Assembly (NCBI RefSeq): GCF_001640805.2
Contig: NC_066838.1
Coordinates: forward strand, 13,973,632-14,037,631
Length of the DNA: 64,000 nucleotides
Source: Lates calcarifer
Taxonomy: Eukaryota; Chordata; Actinopteri; Centropomidae
Reading direction: 5' to 3'
The position numbers and the translations under genes are program-made. The notes under the pieces are model-generated. The model searched no databases, was not told the DNA's origin, and was given only the letters and a program-made list of their open reading frames with translations. Positions 12,429-25,323 of this stretch are shown here, one piece after another; the stretch's first letter is position 1, and each line of letters opens with the position of its first letter.

Positions 12429-12731
12429 CGCCAGACCTGCGTTTGCAGATGTATCCCTTTACCTTTTAAGGAAAGGTTGCGATTCCCATTCACAGCATGC
12501 GAACTCTCAAAAGCCTGAGTCGTATTTGATTCATCCTCTTAATAAGAAACTTCCTCTCTTCAGGGAGGACGCCAAGCTTTTCTTAATGAATCTTTGGATG
12601 AGTGATGGCTGTTTGAGATGAGATGAACAAACATCTGGCGCGTTATGTTAATAATCAGACAAAATAATGGCGAAGCATGAGGGAGGCTTTATCTGTCTAT
12701 ACCTTGCAAGGTGTTGTGTGAAACGTGGTGT

Positions 12732-12732
<1 letters not shown>

Positions 12733-12794
<62 letters not shown>
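12733..12794. repeat. (CA)31 microsatellite
   Basis: Perfect CA dinucleotide repeat of about 62 bases. It makes false His-Thr and Val-Cys ORFs on both strands. Confidence 0.98.
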
Positions 12795-12798
<4 letters not shown>

Positions 12799-14226
12799 TG
12801 CAAGAAAAAACCTCCGGAAAGCGCCAGAGCGTTGAAATCAAAGCGAATGTGAGGCCAAGTGCAGGTAACACCTTGTGTTTCATCTTCTCCAGCTGCTGCT
12901 GCTGCTGTTAGGTTGATGGTGGCTGTTTGGATTAAACTGATATTAGCAGTCATCATAAAGTCTGAGTAACAGCTATATGTCCCAAGCAGCACAATATGCC
13001 TCAAATACACCAATGTAGGTCACTTGTTGTGTTGTTACATTTATTAAAATACCAGCATTCGCTCGGTTTTATTGATAGAAATCTGATCCCTCTTTTTCAA
13101 ATCGTGTAATTTGACCTCTTCCTCCTCCACCTACTGTTTTAAACAGAATTTCTCTTGCATTTCACAGAAATACGAGCTGTACTTTTTAATTTGAGGGCCA
13201 AAACAACTGCTTTTCCTGCACCTTTTTCCTTACGTTTTCTTTTTATTTAGAAAATATTAATGTATTCGTAGATATACTTTTCAGCTCATTAACAGTGTAG
13301 TGTGTCCGTGTAGCTGTTTCAGTGTCGCGCATCTGAATTATTCAAAGCTCCTGGTGCGTCCAGACTGTTTGCTTTTCATCCGCTCACTTATATTATTATA
13401 CTATAGGCTACTATTTGAAGAAGCTGAAATGAGCCATTCGATGTGTATATGAGACTCTGTGGATGTAAATACTACCAGGTGTGAGCTGTTATTCCTTGAA
13501 GGAGTGCTGTTTATTTACAAGGCCTGTCTTCAAATTTAATTCAGTGTTTAGTTATTTATGTACTTACTTTTATTTGAAGGTAGATTGTGTAATTTGGAAA
13601 ATGAAGACCTAAATGGAAACATGCATTTTTAGAGACAGAAAAAAGGAAAGAAGCTGCACAATTTTCTCCAGTTAGTAATTTTATTTACACCTTTTTCCCC
13701 AATAAAATTAACGTGTAAAGATAAACATTTGATGTTTGACTGATGAAGCTGTTCTAACGAATGAAATTACATCGAATGTATACAGTGTTACAGTCTTTTT
13801 GTTTGTATGTATCTGTGTAAATTGTGTTGCATTCAAACTCTTTTTAAAAATTCAGTATTTTTCCTCAATGTAAATCCAGGCTGAGCCAACAAAAAGCAAA
13901 TAGGATCAAGTCTTGCACATCTTGAGTTAAGGGTTTTCCTCTCTCAGTTGTTTCCTATTTTTTCCCCCTGAATGAAACAATGTTGCGTCAAAGCGCAGCC
14001 TTTTCATTCAGGGTGTTTATTTCACTATTTCTGTACGTGTCCTCCTTAGAAAAATCCGGATGTGTCCCCAAGTCACAGCTATTCTGCACCGCGGATGGGC
14101 CCTTTGTGTGTGTGTGTACTTTTACCACACGGTTGACATTACCAATAAAGTTTAGTGTACCTGCTGTAAACTTTATTGGCGGTGTAAAGGCTCGAGGCTC
14201 GGATAGGTCTGCATCTTTTGTCTGTC

Positions 14227-14232
<6 letters not shown>

Positions 14233-14271
<39 letters not shown>
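14233..14271. repeat. (TG)n microsatellite
   Basis: Perfect TG repeat of about 39 bases. Confidence 0.97.
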
Positions 14272-14273
<2 letters not shown>

Positions 14274-14894
14274 ATGTGCCGAAGCTCAGTGTGGAGATCA
14301 CGGCCCCTGCGAAGACAAGATGCACCGCTCATCCAAGTATGTAACCCAAATTTATTTGATTATTTATTTCATTCGTTGCTGAGACTACATGTCTTTTTTT
14401 TCTTTAAAAAAAAGCCCAAGGCCTTGCTCTGTGTGATGTGTGTGGGATGAATTTGCTTATTAGGCTCAAATGAAATGATTTCTTTCAGACTGTTCCCTTC
14501 TCTCTTGAACCATCTTCCTCGCGATTTAAAAGATTAAGTATTTCGATATAATGAAGATGGAAAAATCCTCTTATAAAGTCAGTGGTCGCCTCATGTCCTC
14601 TATATTTCTAAGATGGTTAAAAAAATATATTATGTCCGCGTTTTCCAAACGCATGTTTTTTATCTTCTCTGTGTGAAAAACTGATTATCTTGTTGAAAGT
14701 CTGAAGCAGATTTACTGTGTATGTTGATTCCTCGTCATAAACTGCGATGGCTGATGTGGTGTGGATGTTCTCTGCGGGTTAAACTCCGCCTTACCCGCTT
14801 TTCAAGTTTTAAAAAATCTGATACCTTATCGCCAATTAGTCCATTTTGACAAGATTTTGATGTTGTGTTTGCACCTGGAGCATGTGGTTGATGC

Positions 14895-14898
<4 letters not shown>

Positions 14899-14936
<38 letters not shown>
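14899..14936. repeat. (TG)n microsatellite
   Basis: Perfect TG repeat of about 38 bases, the third dinucleotide repeat within 2.2 kb. Confidence 0.97.
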
Positions 14937-14937
<1 letters not shown>

Positions 14938-15051
14938 AGCAGTGAAGCCTAGCATCTGATTACTGCCATGTAATCCATCCCGACAACCAGTCAGTGAGAC
15001 AGAGGCCTTAATAAGGAAGTATAGTTTAACCTAATTGAAGTTTAATTAGAC

Positions 15052-15052
<1 letters not shown>

Positions 15053-15096
<44 letters not shown>
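15053..15096. repeat. (TC)n microsatellite
   Basis: TC repeat of about 44 bases followed by a pyrimidine-rich stretch to about 15180, upstream of the candidate distal promoter. Confidence 0.97.
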
Positions 15097-15098
<2 letters not shown>

Positions 15099-15452
15099 CG
15101 TCTCTCCCTGCCTCTCTCTGTCTCCCTTCTCCGGGCCTCCCCTCCCTTTCTTTCTCACTCACACACTTTTATTTCCCATTTCCCGTTAGGTTGGGTACAT
15201 GATGGCATACAAGCTTGTCCACCAGGGGATCTGTCATATCATATTTTTCTGACGCGCGTCTAATCTGTGACATATGGGAAATTTCGGCTTCGCGAGCTCC
15301 CATACCGTGTGGCCATTTTTAGTTTTTTTTTGTGAAATCGAAGAAGGGGAAAAAAACTGAAAAGGGGAAAAGATGGGTGCAAACATTCCTGGTTGTTAAA
15401 GGGAGAAATTTACAGCTGAGTAATAAAAGTTTACGACTGAATCCTTTCTGCG

Positions 15453-15474
15453 ATTGGCTGCGGCGAGCCACGTG
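15453..15474 (+). promoter_or_regulatory. ATTGG-N11-CACGTG element, candidate distal promoter
   Basis: ATTGG at 15453-15457 and CACGTG at 15469-15474, 11 bases apart. It lies about 6.2 kb upstream of the hoxc6a start and just before a GC-rich, exon-like block ending in GTAAGC at 16019. In mammals HOXC6, HOXC5 and HOXC4 share a non-coding exon from a promoter upstream of HOXC6; this could be the fish counterpart (inference). Confidence 0.4.
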
Positions 15475-15589
15475 GCACACGCTCTATGAACATGAACTTT
15501 ATGCTGTTGTCTATTCTCTGGTCCTTCCCTTGTATCAGCAGCAGACTAAAGCTGGGGCGTAGAAACCTCTTATTTTTCTCTTTTCTCTT

Positions 15590-16018
15590 ATGTTAAAAAA
15601 GAAAACACTGCACCATCATTTTTGCCGCTGCTTCGTGTGTGATATTCATGCGATCTCCGACTTCCTGACAGAGGGATCTTCGGGACAGTCGCCGCCTCTA
15701 CCAGCCGCTGCCTGCGCTTATCCCCCCCCCACCTCCACCCCACCCCACCGGAGGCAATAAAGCCGCGCGACTGGGCTGGGGAAAAGGATCGAGGAAGCCT
15801 GCTAGAAAAAAAAAAAGACTTTTCCTCCAGCAAAAACAGACACCCTGCCTCCATAAGCTCCTTGTCGCCGGGATGTGAAGACAGCCAGCAGTATACGAGA
15901 GAGAGATGTGCGCTGTGTTGATACCCCCCCCCACCCCCCACCTCTACTCGCCATCGTGACCCCTCAGCTGCTTCGTTGGACCACAGAGAAGCTCCAAACT
16001 ACGGAGAGTCCGCTGGGG
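15590..16018 (+). ncRNA. Candidate 5' leader exon of a distal hoxc6a/c5a/c4a transcript
   Basis: A GC-richer block in AT-rich surroundings that ends in a strong donor, GGGG|GTAAGC (16019-16024). It follows the ATTGG/CACGTG element by about 120 bases, as a transcription start would. No long conserved reading frame is seen. The 5' limit is approximate. Mammalian HOXC6/5/4 share such an upstream leader; homology is not shown here. Confidence 0.3.
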
Positions 16019-17675
16019 GTAAGCTTACACACTTCTCTATCGCTCTTCTCTCAGTGTTTGTGCGATGTGTTGTTTTGCAAGCGGGCCGCTGATTACTGTA
16101 TGGAAATGATGAATGACGCAGAGGAGTGAGGAGTGTGTGAGATCATGAGAAAGGTGGAGGCGTCTCTTCTGGTGTTGGTTGTGACCTGACCTGTAGCCTG
16201 GGAGGCTGCTGCATAGTGTGCCCCCCGAGCGACATGTCAATGCTGGTGGTACCGGCAGCACCTGCGTGCGTGCTGACCGCTTTAGCCTACATTAGCCGAG
16301 CATTTTAGACTTGCCGTGCCAGTTTTGTTGTGATAAATTGTCCGCTGATAGTAAACTTTCCCATCAGTCACAGGCCCCTGTGACCAGGCGGTGACGAATG
16401 ACGCTCAGAGCTGGCTGATGTGCTCTAATTATTTCTTGTTTCCATACTTGTTGTCACTTGTTCTATCCAGTCTGTGCCAAGATCCCTGAATAACACCTAT
16501 ATGCAGTTCCACGCACGCGCATTGCTCACACTCACATGCATGCACATATGCTACAGTATATGTACACATACACATCCATATAGTTCTCGGCAGTGCCCCC
16601 TAGCGACCAGAAGCGCCGCATGTGCGAGTGGGCGGGTGTTGAGGCTTGTTGTTTATGGCCGCTGTTTTTCTTTTTTTTTTTCTTTTTTTTTTTTTGGGGG
16701 GGATTTTTTTTCGGCAGCGGTTCACTGCGGATGTCAGCTGACCCAGCTGATAACGCCGCTGCCAGCGAGTTAGACACTGCACGAGCTGACACGTAGGAGT
16801 GTTTCCGAGTGCCTGATTTGTTGTTGTCACTTTGGAGAAGGAGATATTCGTCTGCTTTACAGCTCCGGTGTGATATAATGAGATGCACTGATCTGTGTTG
16901 GATATCGCACTGTGACATAATCACTGACGACATTGTGGGGGAGTTAACATGTGATTTTTTTATTTGCACAATGAGCACAGATATCCTCATTATCATCCAA
17001 AAACCAACAGCAGTAACAATAGTCGTTTAACATTAGTGATCAGGGCTTTATAACCGAGCAAGCCTAAGTGGAGTGTGTGTTGTAAATCATGCATTGATGG
17101 TGCCAAGTTGTGATCAAACATATTTCAGCTCAGCTCTTGGATGTGTTGCCAACATTTGACAAAAAAAAGAAAAGATACATAAATCCAGACTAATTTCAAA
17201 ATATCCTCAGCATGTGAAACAGCAAACAGATAAGTGTGTGTGTGTGGGGGGGGGAGACAGAGAGAGACCAAGAAAATATTAAGGAAAAAAATATTATTGA
17301 GGATAAGGGATACTGAATCCCAAAACAATGCAGTGTATCTCTTGAAAGTGTGCGTGTGTGTGCGTGTGCATTTGAAGTTGAAAGTGTTTTATCAAGGCTC
17401 AGCTTGGTGAAAACGCTCCCTCTGTGTTTTATTATTGTCTGTGCAGAGACAAAAAATATTGTTGGTGTTGTAAAGTGCTTTCATGTGTTTGTGTCCCCTG
17501 CTGAAGCTCAGCTGTCCCGCGCTTCAATCTTGTAAAGCGCAATTATTGGCAAAGCCTCGTTCTGGAAACCCTTTAAAGTCTTATAACCTACTGTTAACAC
17601 ACGTTGTTTGCTTTTCCCTTATGAAACATTGTTGTTGCAATGGATCGTGTCCGCCGCTGCCCAATATCTGCCTGC

Positions 17676-17740
<65 letters not shown>
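17676..17740. repeat. (GA)n microsatellite
   Basis: GA repeat of about 65 bases with one GG interruption near 17699-17700. Confidence 0.97.
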
Positions 17741-17742
<2 letters not shown>

Positions 17743-18436
17743 CATTTAATGCATACCGTGGGTTGTTAGGTAAATCTTGGTTTAAAATAAGAGGGGAAAA
17801 CCACACTCTATTGTTTTGCCCTGCAGTGTTTTTAAAACCAGAGATACGTTTACATAAAACTCCATGAAGTCATGAATCTGTCCGCATCACCACATTTAGA
17901 ACCTCACTTACAAATCCCGACAGGGCAAAAAATTTTGCCTACTAATGGTCATAATTTATGATGTGTGGATCAACATGCGCTCATTGGGCAACAGCTTCCT
18001 GAGTGCTTAACGAGCATAAAGTCGAACACTTCCGGACATTAATTGGGCCAGCCAGCGATGGTAAAGTGCTTATAGAGGGCTTTACATTGTTAGTATGTGA
18101 ATTACTCCTTATTAGTAAGGTTAGAAGCGGGGGAGAGGAAAAAGCATCAGGGGCTGAGCAGACTCTGTCTCCCTCGCTGTGTTTTTAATCATGGCTCGAT
18201 AATGTAGAAATTTTACAGGTCCCATATAACTAATACTGAATAATGTTGTGATGTTGGATGTTGATGCACATCTATAGGCATGCGGAGGAGAAAGCGAAGT
18301 GGGCTCGTGGAAGTGGATGGGCCCTGTTGTGCTGCAGGGGAGCAGGGCTGTTAAAGTTAGGCCTTCAGCAAAGAAACTAATTAAAACGTAAATTTAAATC
18401 TGATCCACTATCACTAGCAACTTTATAACATCTAGA

Positions 18437-18497
18437 AATATAATAATAATACTAATAATAATAACAACAACAATAATAATAACAATAATAATAATAT
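18437..18497. repeat. AAT/AAC trinucleotide-rich repeat
   Basis: Imperfect run of AAT and AAC triplets, about 60 bases. Confidence 0.85.
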
Positions 18498-20935
18498 AGC
18501 TTGCGTTACGCATGAGCTGTTTCCTTGGGCTTCACTGCGAATTCACGTGGAAACTACAAATTAAGAGCAGATACTATTCATTAATGAATTATTAATGCTG
18601 ATTATGAATTACTAGTACTTATTAGGCTACTGGGCTATTGTAAATAATTCATCATTTTCGTCTTAGACCTTCTTGGTTCTTTCGTTCATCGCTGGTCATA
18701 ATATCCCCTTTGAAGATCGAGGAAACGTGGACCAAACGGCTCCTTTCCCTCCTGCATCAAAAGCCGCGCATGTGATTTGCCTCACGGGCCGCAATAAAAC
18801 ACTAAAACACGAGGGAAAGAATGACCTTTCTAATTCTGCACACTGGCACAACCTCCGCTGCATTCCAAGCCTCTCCAGTCCACACATTGGCTTTACTGTT
18901 CAGCCTTTTATTTACAACCTGGACTTTATGGACCAGCGTGTTTTTTAGGGGGGAGAGGGGGGAAGTTGTGAATAACAATTAAGGAAAATCTCAGTGTTTT
19001 TTTGTAACCTCAAATTATATTAATTTAATTTGTGCTGAAATAACGCTTTTAATAGTAGGTCCATTAATTTTAAAAGCTTTTTTTAAATAATCAGTTAACG
19101 GTGGCCTGGCGATGACAAGAGAAATTGTTATAATGAAACAAAGACTTTCACAAATCTTGTACACATGTTGTTTCTGACATCGTGAGCATGACAAATTAAG
19201 AAAGTAACGCCGATCACAGAACACTTAGACTAATCACATTTTGCGTTTCATTTGTATTCTTTGAATTTAAATTCAAATTTAATGTTGCACGTAAAGTGGT
19301 GAATTCACTTTTTAATGTTGTCAACATTTGGCTCCCAGTTTCTCCTCCTCTGTGGGGCTGGAAATTATTTTATATGAATTTTAGCTTCTAATGTTTGCAT
19401 GTGTTTGTTTCACTCGGTCATCGACTAATTCGTCACTTAATATCAGAGTGAAAAGGAGAAAGAAAAAACAAATCCCAGGACAGCAGCAGGGCGACATTAC
19501 AGCCTCCAAACTTTTGCGCTTTATTTGCCTCAAATTTGCGCGACGCGGATGTCACATATGGCCACGAATAAGGTGAAGGGAAACTTTTATTGCACCAGCT
19601 ACTTCCTTCTCTTTGTTCTTGTCTCTTTTATGGGCTATTCAGGATCCAAACAACAGACACAAACAGTGTTGCACGTTTAGGCTGCAAGTATTCACCCCTA
19701 TTGAGGAAATCAATGAGGGTGGACCAATAGGCTGCCGTAGCCAGAGCGACTGCGTTTGAACAGACATTTTCAATAACTTTATTGATTATTTCATTGGTAT
19801 ATATTATGGCCTGTTTCGAAAAGCCGAGATAATGTGAAGTTTATCGTTTCAAATGAATGCGTGGAGTCTATTTTTCACTGAGTCAATAGGCGTCTGAGTT
19901 TTTCAAAATAAAATGCCACTGGGGTAAAAACGCGTAATCGTCAACATTTACAAAAAGTAATTTAATTATGTTGATTACAGGAAATCTGAGAATGAGAGAC
20001 GCTGTCTTCTACAACATCATCAATGAGTTTTTTTTTTTTTACGCGTTTCGAGGCAGCACATTTCGCCCAGACAAGCTGCTTAAGTTTTGCTAGATTTTTT
20101 GGGCAAAACACCTCCAAAGTAATTTCCAAAACCCATCATTTGCTGCTGAGATAATTATCGGTTCTCCTTTCCTCTGTGTGTGTCAGAGGAATGTATGATC
20201 AGAACAGGAAGGGAAAAAAAGACTGGAACATCTGTATAAGCATTTTAACACGTTGCAATTTTTTACTGTAATTCAAATCTTAACTTCTGCGCGTCAAATT
20301 AAAAGTATATTCTTATTGTAACGAGTTAAATAGACTGTACCTGAGAGCCCTCAGCCCAGAGTGAACACCGGGGGACAGTTGACCTGTAGAGGATTTTGTC
20401 TGGCGTGTTCTGGACAGTCGAATAATTCATTGTTATTTTTTTCAATAGAGTGGCAGAAATTATCTTCTCGGACGCATACACTTCTTTCCCCCCCTCCACA
20501 TGCTGTGCAGTGCTCTCATTTCTGAGCTTGGGAGATTGCTGCTCGTGTTGCAGGGGCTTTGCAGCAGCAGCAGCAGCAGAGATAGTTGTTGGTGAGCTGG
20601 GGAACGTCACTTGTTTTATTGCCCTCACAGAAGAGAGACCATAAACGCATTCTTACCACCTACACCCTCCCCCCAGTCCACTGCAAAGAAAAAAAAAAGA
20701 AAAAAAGCATGGAAATTGCTCACATGCCAGATAATTCATACACAATGGAAACATTAACAGTATGTTGGAAACTCGTCGATATGGCTGAGAATAAACAGTA
20801 AATGCCAATATCCATTTTAGTCCCCACACAAAAGGCTGCTCGTCCTGCGGGATGGGAACATGTAGATTGTAGATATTATATGCCCCAATATCTCTGCAGT
20901 GGTGTTGTGAAATTAAAAAGTGAGTGAGTTTGGAT

Positions 20936-20963
<28 letters not shown>
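20936..20963. repeat. (CA)n microsatellite
   Basis: CA repeat of about 28 bases followed by further degenerate CA units to about 21013. Confidence 0.95.
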
Positions 20964-20966
<3 letters not shown>

Positions 20967-21663
20967 TACACACACATGCACAGACACTCAGACACACATA
21001 ATCACTCACACACCATACAACATCTCAGTATCACAGATAAGGGTTTTGCATTATATCTCAGTAAATGGATTTAATAGCTATGATCAGCCTTTAAGATACA
21101 TGTAAATGCGAGTTCTTGTGTATTTATATGCAAATCTTCCGCCTTCCTGTGCTGGGAATGTGCTCCCTGTACTGAATGACATTGGCCACACTTTGCACCA
21201 CGCTTCCTCCTCAAACACCACATCTCTTAAAACTTCACGTCCAAAATGTCTCAAACAGCCGAGCCTCGTATAGCGTGCCACTCCAACTCTACGTTGTGTT
21301 TATCGGCATTTAGCACTAATGTTCAAGCTCTGAGCTAAAAGCTACAGTTTCTCCTCAACTCCTGCCTCTCAATTGGTGGAGAATGGTCAGCTGACATTGT
21401 CATATTGTCTCTCACCGAGCCAAGCCTCGGCTATAACACTCGGGTTTGTGCGTCTTAACCGGAGATTGGAAATTAATAATATTGAATCCTGAAAGTAGCC
21501 CACGTCCAGTTAGGGAGGCAGAAAGTCGAGGAAAAAAAACAGAAGACCTCGGAGAAAGGTGTGGTTGGTTGACACAGACGGGAAGAGAGATTTACTGAGA
21601 AGGAGATTAAAAAGAGACCGATAAAGAAGTGGGGAGAGTTGGAGAGAGGGTTACAAGCAAGGT

Positions 21664-22060
21664 ATGAATTCTTATTTCGCAAACCCGTCGCTCTCCTGCC
21701 ATTTATCCGGTGGTCAAGATGTTTTGCCCAACGTACCCCTAAACTCCACCACCTATGACACAGTCAGACATTTTTCGTCGTACGGCGCCGCTGTGACCCA
21801 GAATCGGATATATACACCTTTCTACTCCCCTCAAGATAACGTCGTCTTTGGGTCTGGCAGGGCACAGTACGAGTATGGATCAAACGTGTTTCTTCAAGAC
21901 AAGGACGTGCTCCCCAGCTGCAGACAAACAAACATGGGACTCAATACACAAAGCCACATTGCTCAAGAGTACAGTTTGGATCAAGGAAGAGCAGGAGCGC
22001 AGGAGCAGAAAAGCAACATCCCGATCTACCCGTGGATGCAGCGAATGAACTCACACAGCG
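21664..22060 (+). CDS. hoxc6a: hoxc6a exon 1 (N-terminal region)
   Basis: First coding exon of Hox-C6a, a nuclear homeodomain transcription factor of thoracic/trunk identity. It encodes residues 1-132 plus one base. The start [20 protein letters not shown] is diagnostic for Hoxc6, as are [36 protein letters not shown] and the end [15 protein letters not shown]. The hexapeptide IYPWM is at 121-125. The donor is AGCG|GTGAGT; reading through would add only a false GEFYYDK tail. The joined protein is 235 residues, as for the long Hoxc6 form. ATTGG-N11-CAGCTG at 21372-21393 upstream resembles, but does not match, the promoter element seen at other genes. Confidence 0.95.
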
Positions 22061-22832
<772 letters not shown>

Positions 22833-22903
22833 TTGAGAAAAGAAGTGGGGGGGGTGGATGAGGAAGAAGAAAAAACACCCGATGACCATTAAAACCCAAC
22901 ATA

Positions 22904-22911
22904 ACTACCTA
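22904..22911 (+). promoter_or_regulatory. miR-196 seed match (8mer) in hoxc6a 3' UTR
   Basis: ACTACCTA, 72 bases after the hoxc6a stop, preceded by CCCAAC (22895-22900), which can pair with the 3' end of miR-196. Seed plus 3' supplementary match makes this the best miRNA site in the window. Confidence 0.6.
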
Positions 22912-23711
22912 AAAAAAATCTACATGGACTTGAGAGCGACTTCACTGCATGATGGCTACCCCGCAGCTCTCCCACTTATATCTCATGTTGACCACAGGAG
23001 TGTTGAGCCTTAGAAATCCAAATAATTTCAGCCACAGTATGGCCCCCTGTGACATTTGGAGCGCCGAGGTTTATTTTCTAATTATTATTATTTTATTGCA
23101 ATGTCACACATGTATTGTGAAAATAAAAAGAAGTATTCATTTCTGTGTTATTTCCCATGCCAGTAAAAATCTGTGTATTTATCCCTCCCTACACACACAC
23201 ACACTCACACACACACGCCCCATCCATCACTGTGAACTCTTTGATCACCTCACAAAATACAGTGTTAGTCAGAGTTAACTCCCAATACTGTACATGCACA
23301 TTCCACGGAAGGAAAAAGACCGAGCGGACACTTCATTTGACCACAGCGTGTAATCTAGTACTTGAATCCGTCCGCAGACAAAAAATAAGTGTCCTGCATA
23401 AAGCTGAAAAGTTGCACGGATAGTCAACAAACCATACACACACTCACACACACACACTCACTCACTCACAACTGAAATGCCTGTATATAATCCACGTAAC
23501 AGTATATTATGTAAATCCTGTGAGGACTTATGTGCATTTAGCCGCTTCGATAGACGCTGCATAACATACAATTTGCGCTTAGCCCCCCTCTCTTTTATTT
23601 TGACCATTTGACTCAATAGGATTTCCTTGTGAGATAGATTTGTACACTAGTAATTCTTCACTTTTGTTTGAGAGTTACAAATTCATGTTTTGTCATAATT
23701 GTGTATCATGG

Positions 23712-23717
23712 AATAAA
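23712..23717 (+). terminator. hoxc6a poly(A) signal
   Basis: AATAAA 880 bases after the hoxc6a stop, followed 22-40 bases later by a TGTGTG-rich downstream element, the standard arrangement. A second AATAAA at 23122-23127 could give a shorter form. Confidence 0.6.
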
Positions 23718-24086
23718 ATATTTGTAAAACTTTCATGCTTTGTGTGTGTGTGTGTTTTTTTCTTTTATTGAGGAGCATCAGCTCATCACACTTGATGACC
23801 GTATAAAGAAAATACGCATCAAACTCTGTGGGCTACGTGATTATGGAGGTTTGATATTAAATTTTAATTCCATCATGGGGAAAATGGGGAACAAATCGGA
23901 CGATGAAGTGAAGTTAAAGGATATTTTAGCGTCTTAAATATTAAATATTGGACTTCATGATTGGCATCATAGGAGCACGGGAATGAGCTATTGTTCAATA
24001 TCCACTTAAAAACAATGACATTCCCGCAGCTGTGTTACTATAACATAACTTTCAGCGACGTACAAGTTTCACGTCCATGTGCGTAA

Positions 24087-24108
24087 ATATATATATATAT
24101 ATATATAT
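24087..24108. repeat. (TA)n microsatellite
   Basis: About 22 bases of alternating AT followed by T10. Confidence 0.95.
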
Positions 24109-24535
24109 TTTTTTTTTTACCAAGCGAGCGCTTGAAATAATCTCTTATTATGATCACTATCGTTATTATTATTGTTGTTATTATTTTAATTATTTTATCA
24201 GACTGATGGTGGACTCGCGGTGCATCAGGGGCAGAGAGCTCTGGCCGGTCCTGACCGTCCTGCCCCATACCAGACACCAGATGACGCTCTTGTCTTACTG
24301 TCCTGCCCTTTTTTTGCGCTAAAGATCCCTGCCTGGTCCCTCAACAACCAACAGCTCAAAGTTTACCGGACACGTTTCTCCTATTCATCAATATCCCCAT
24401 TGAGTATCAAAGCCAATTTATGACTGGCCAACATGTGCACGTGATCCCATACAAATACCCCATATTTGGGCAGCGCGCGTCGGATCAAGAATTAAAAAAA
24501 AAAAGATACCAAAGCCTACTCCACCTATAAATCCT

Positions 24536-24542
24536 GGATTAT
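24536..24542 (+). promoter_or_regulatory. hoxc5a: TATA box of hoxc5a
   Basis: TATAAAT about 150 bases before the hoxc5a start, with CACGTG and CCAAT 100-125 bases further upstream. Position and context fit a core promoter. Confidence 0.45.
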
Positions 24543-24684
24543 TTTTTTAAGGGCAGACAGCTCTGAATTTTCCAAAAGCGGCTACAAAGAAAAGCAATGA
24601 TCAACAAAAACAAGGAAATAACCGCAACATAACATCCTGCAGCCCTGTCTAGTTTAGAAAAGAAAGTATCGCTGGTAGTTGAAA

Positions 24685-25183
24685 ATGAGCTCTTATGTTG
24701 ACAGCTCCAATCTCAGGCAAACAAGCGAGACAACTTCTCCTAACACTATGTTTAGTTTCGATCTATCTGGGCGCACGTCCAGCCGTTATGAGGATGTTAA
24801 TGTGAACGGGATATTCACTTGTCCCGTCCCCACGACCTCTGTCGAACGGGAGGAGATGAAAACTAGCCTGCGTGGCAAAACGGATACTCCTCTCCCGGCA
24901 GGACCACAGATAACCATGGTCTCCAGTAGCTCGTCCATGGACGGGAGCGGGCTCAACTACGGCGGCGGCGGCTGCGGCGGTGGGGCCACGCTACTGCTGG
25001 GACGAGGGGCGGACAGGGAGCCGGAGAGGAGCGCGAAATCCGGCGGCAACAAGAGCCAGGAGGGCGAACGAAACGCGGAGAAAGCGCAATCGGTGAAACG
25101 AAACGCAAACGTGAGCCAGCGTCAGGACAGTGAGCAGCGGCCACAGATTTATCCATGGATGACAAAACTGCACATGAGCCACG
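24685..25183 (+). CDS. hoxc5a: hoxc5a exon 1 (N-terminal region)
   Basis: First coding exon of Hox-C5a, a nuclear homeodomain transcription factor of the cervical/anterior trunk group. It encodes residues 1-166 plus one base. The start MSSYVDSS is the Hox5 N-terminus; the ATG at 24685 is chosen over an upstream in-frame non-ATG codon. The exon ends PQIYPWMTKLHMSH, the Hoxc5 hexapeptide region (IYPWM at 155-159), before the donor CACG|GTAAAG. The middle is poorly conserved and compositionally odd: a serine run, then a Gly-rich tract (NYGGGGCGGG), then an Arg/Glu/Asn/Ser-rich basic stretch. The joined protein is 235 residues, somewhat longer than mammalian HOXC5. Confidence 0.93.
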
Positions 25184-25323
25184 GTAAAGTTTGCCTATTT
25201 TCTAAAGTGCGACTAAGATGTTTTCCCCTTATTCACTCTTAACGCTGCAACACTTCTTTTCGCCCGTTCCAGTTTCCCTCTTGAGTTTTATAGGCCAAAC
25301 GCAGGAAATAATAAAAACTCGCG

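Larger units (their letters stand above)
10552..21663. other. hoxc8a-hoxc6a spacer
   Basis: 11 kb without a coding Hox gene; vertebrates have no hoxc7, and I see no homeobox remnant. It starts with the hoxc8a 3' UTR (to about 11.9 kb) with miR-196 seed matches. Between 12.3 and 17.8 kb it is crowded with CA, TG, TC and GA microsatellites. A GC-rich, promoter/exon-like block lies at 15440-16018. From 18.4 to 21.6 kb it is AT-rich with TAAT-type sites, and the last 300 bases before 21664 look like the proximal hoxc6a promoter. Confidence 0.5.
22833..24684. other. hoxc6a 3' UTR and hoxc6a-hoxc5a spacer
   Basis: 1.85 kb. Its first 0.9 kb is the likely hoxc6a 3' UTR, with a miR-196 8mer and a strong poly(A) signal. 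Then come a TA repeat (24087-24108), a T-rich part, and the hoxc5a promoter region with CCAAT (24413-24417), CACGTG (24438-24443) and a TATA box. Confidence 0.65.

Noticed and set aside
12648..13013. ORFs with His-Thr or Val-Cys runs, also near 14.2 and 20.7 kb
   Set aside because: Products of CA/TG repeats read in frame.
10552..21663. Search for a hoxc7 remnant
   Set aside because: No homeobox-like sequence; vertebrate C clusters lack group 7.
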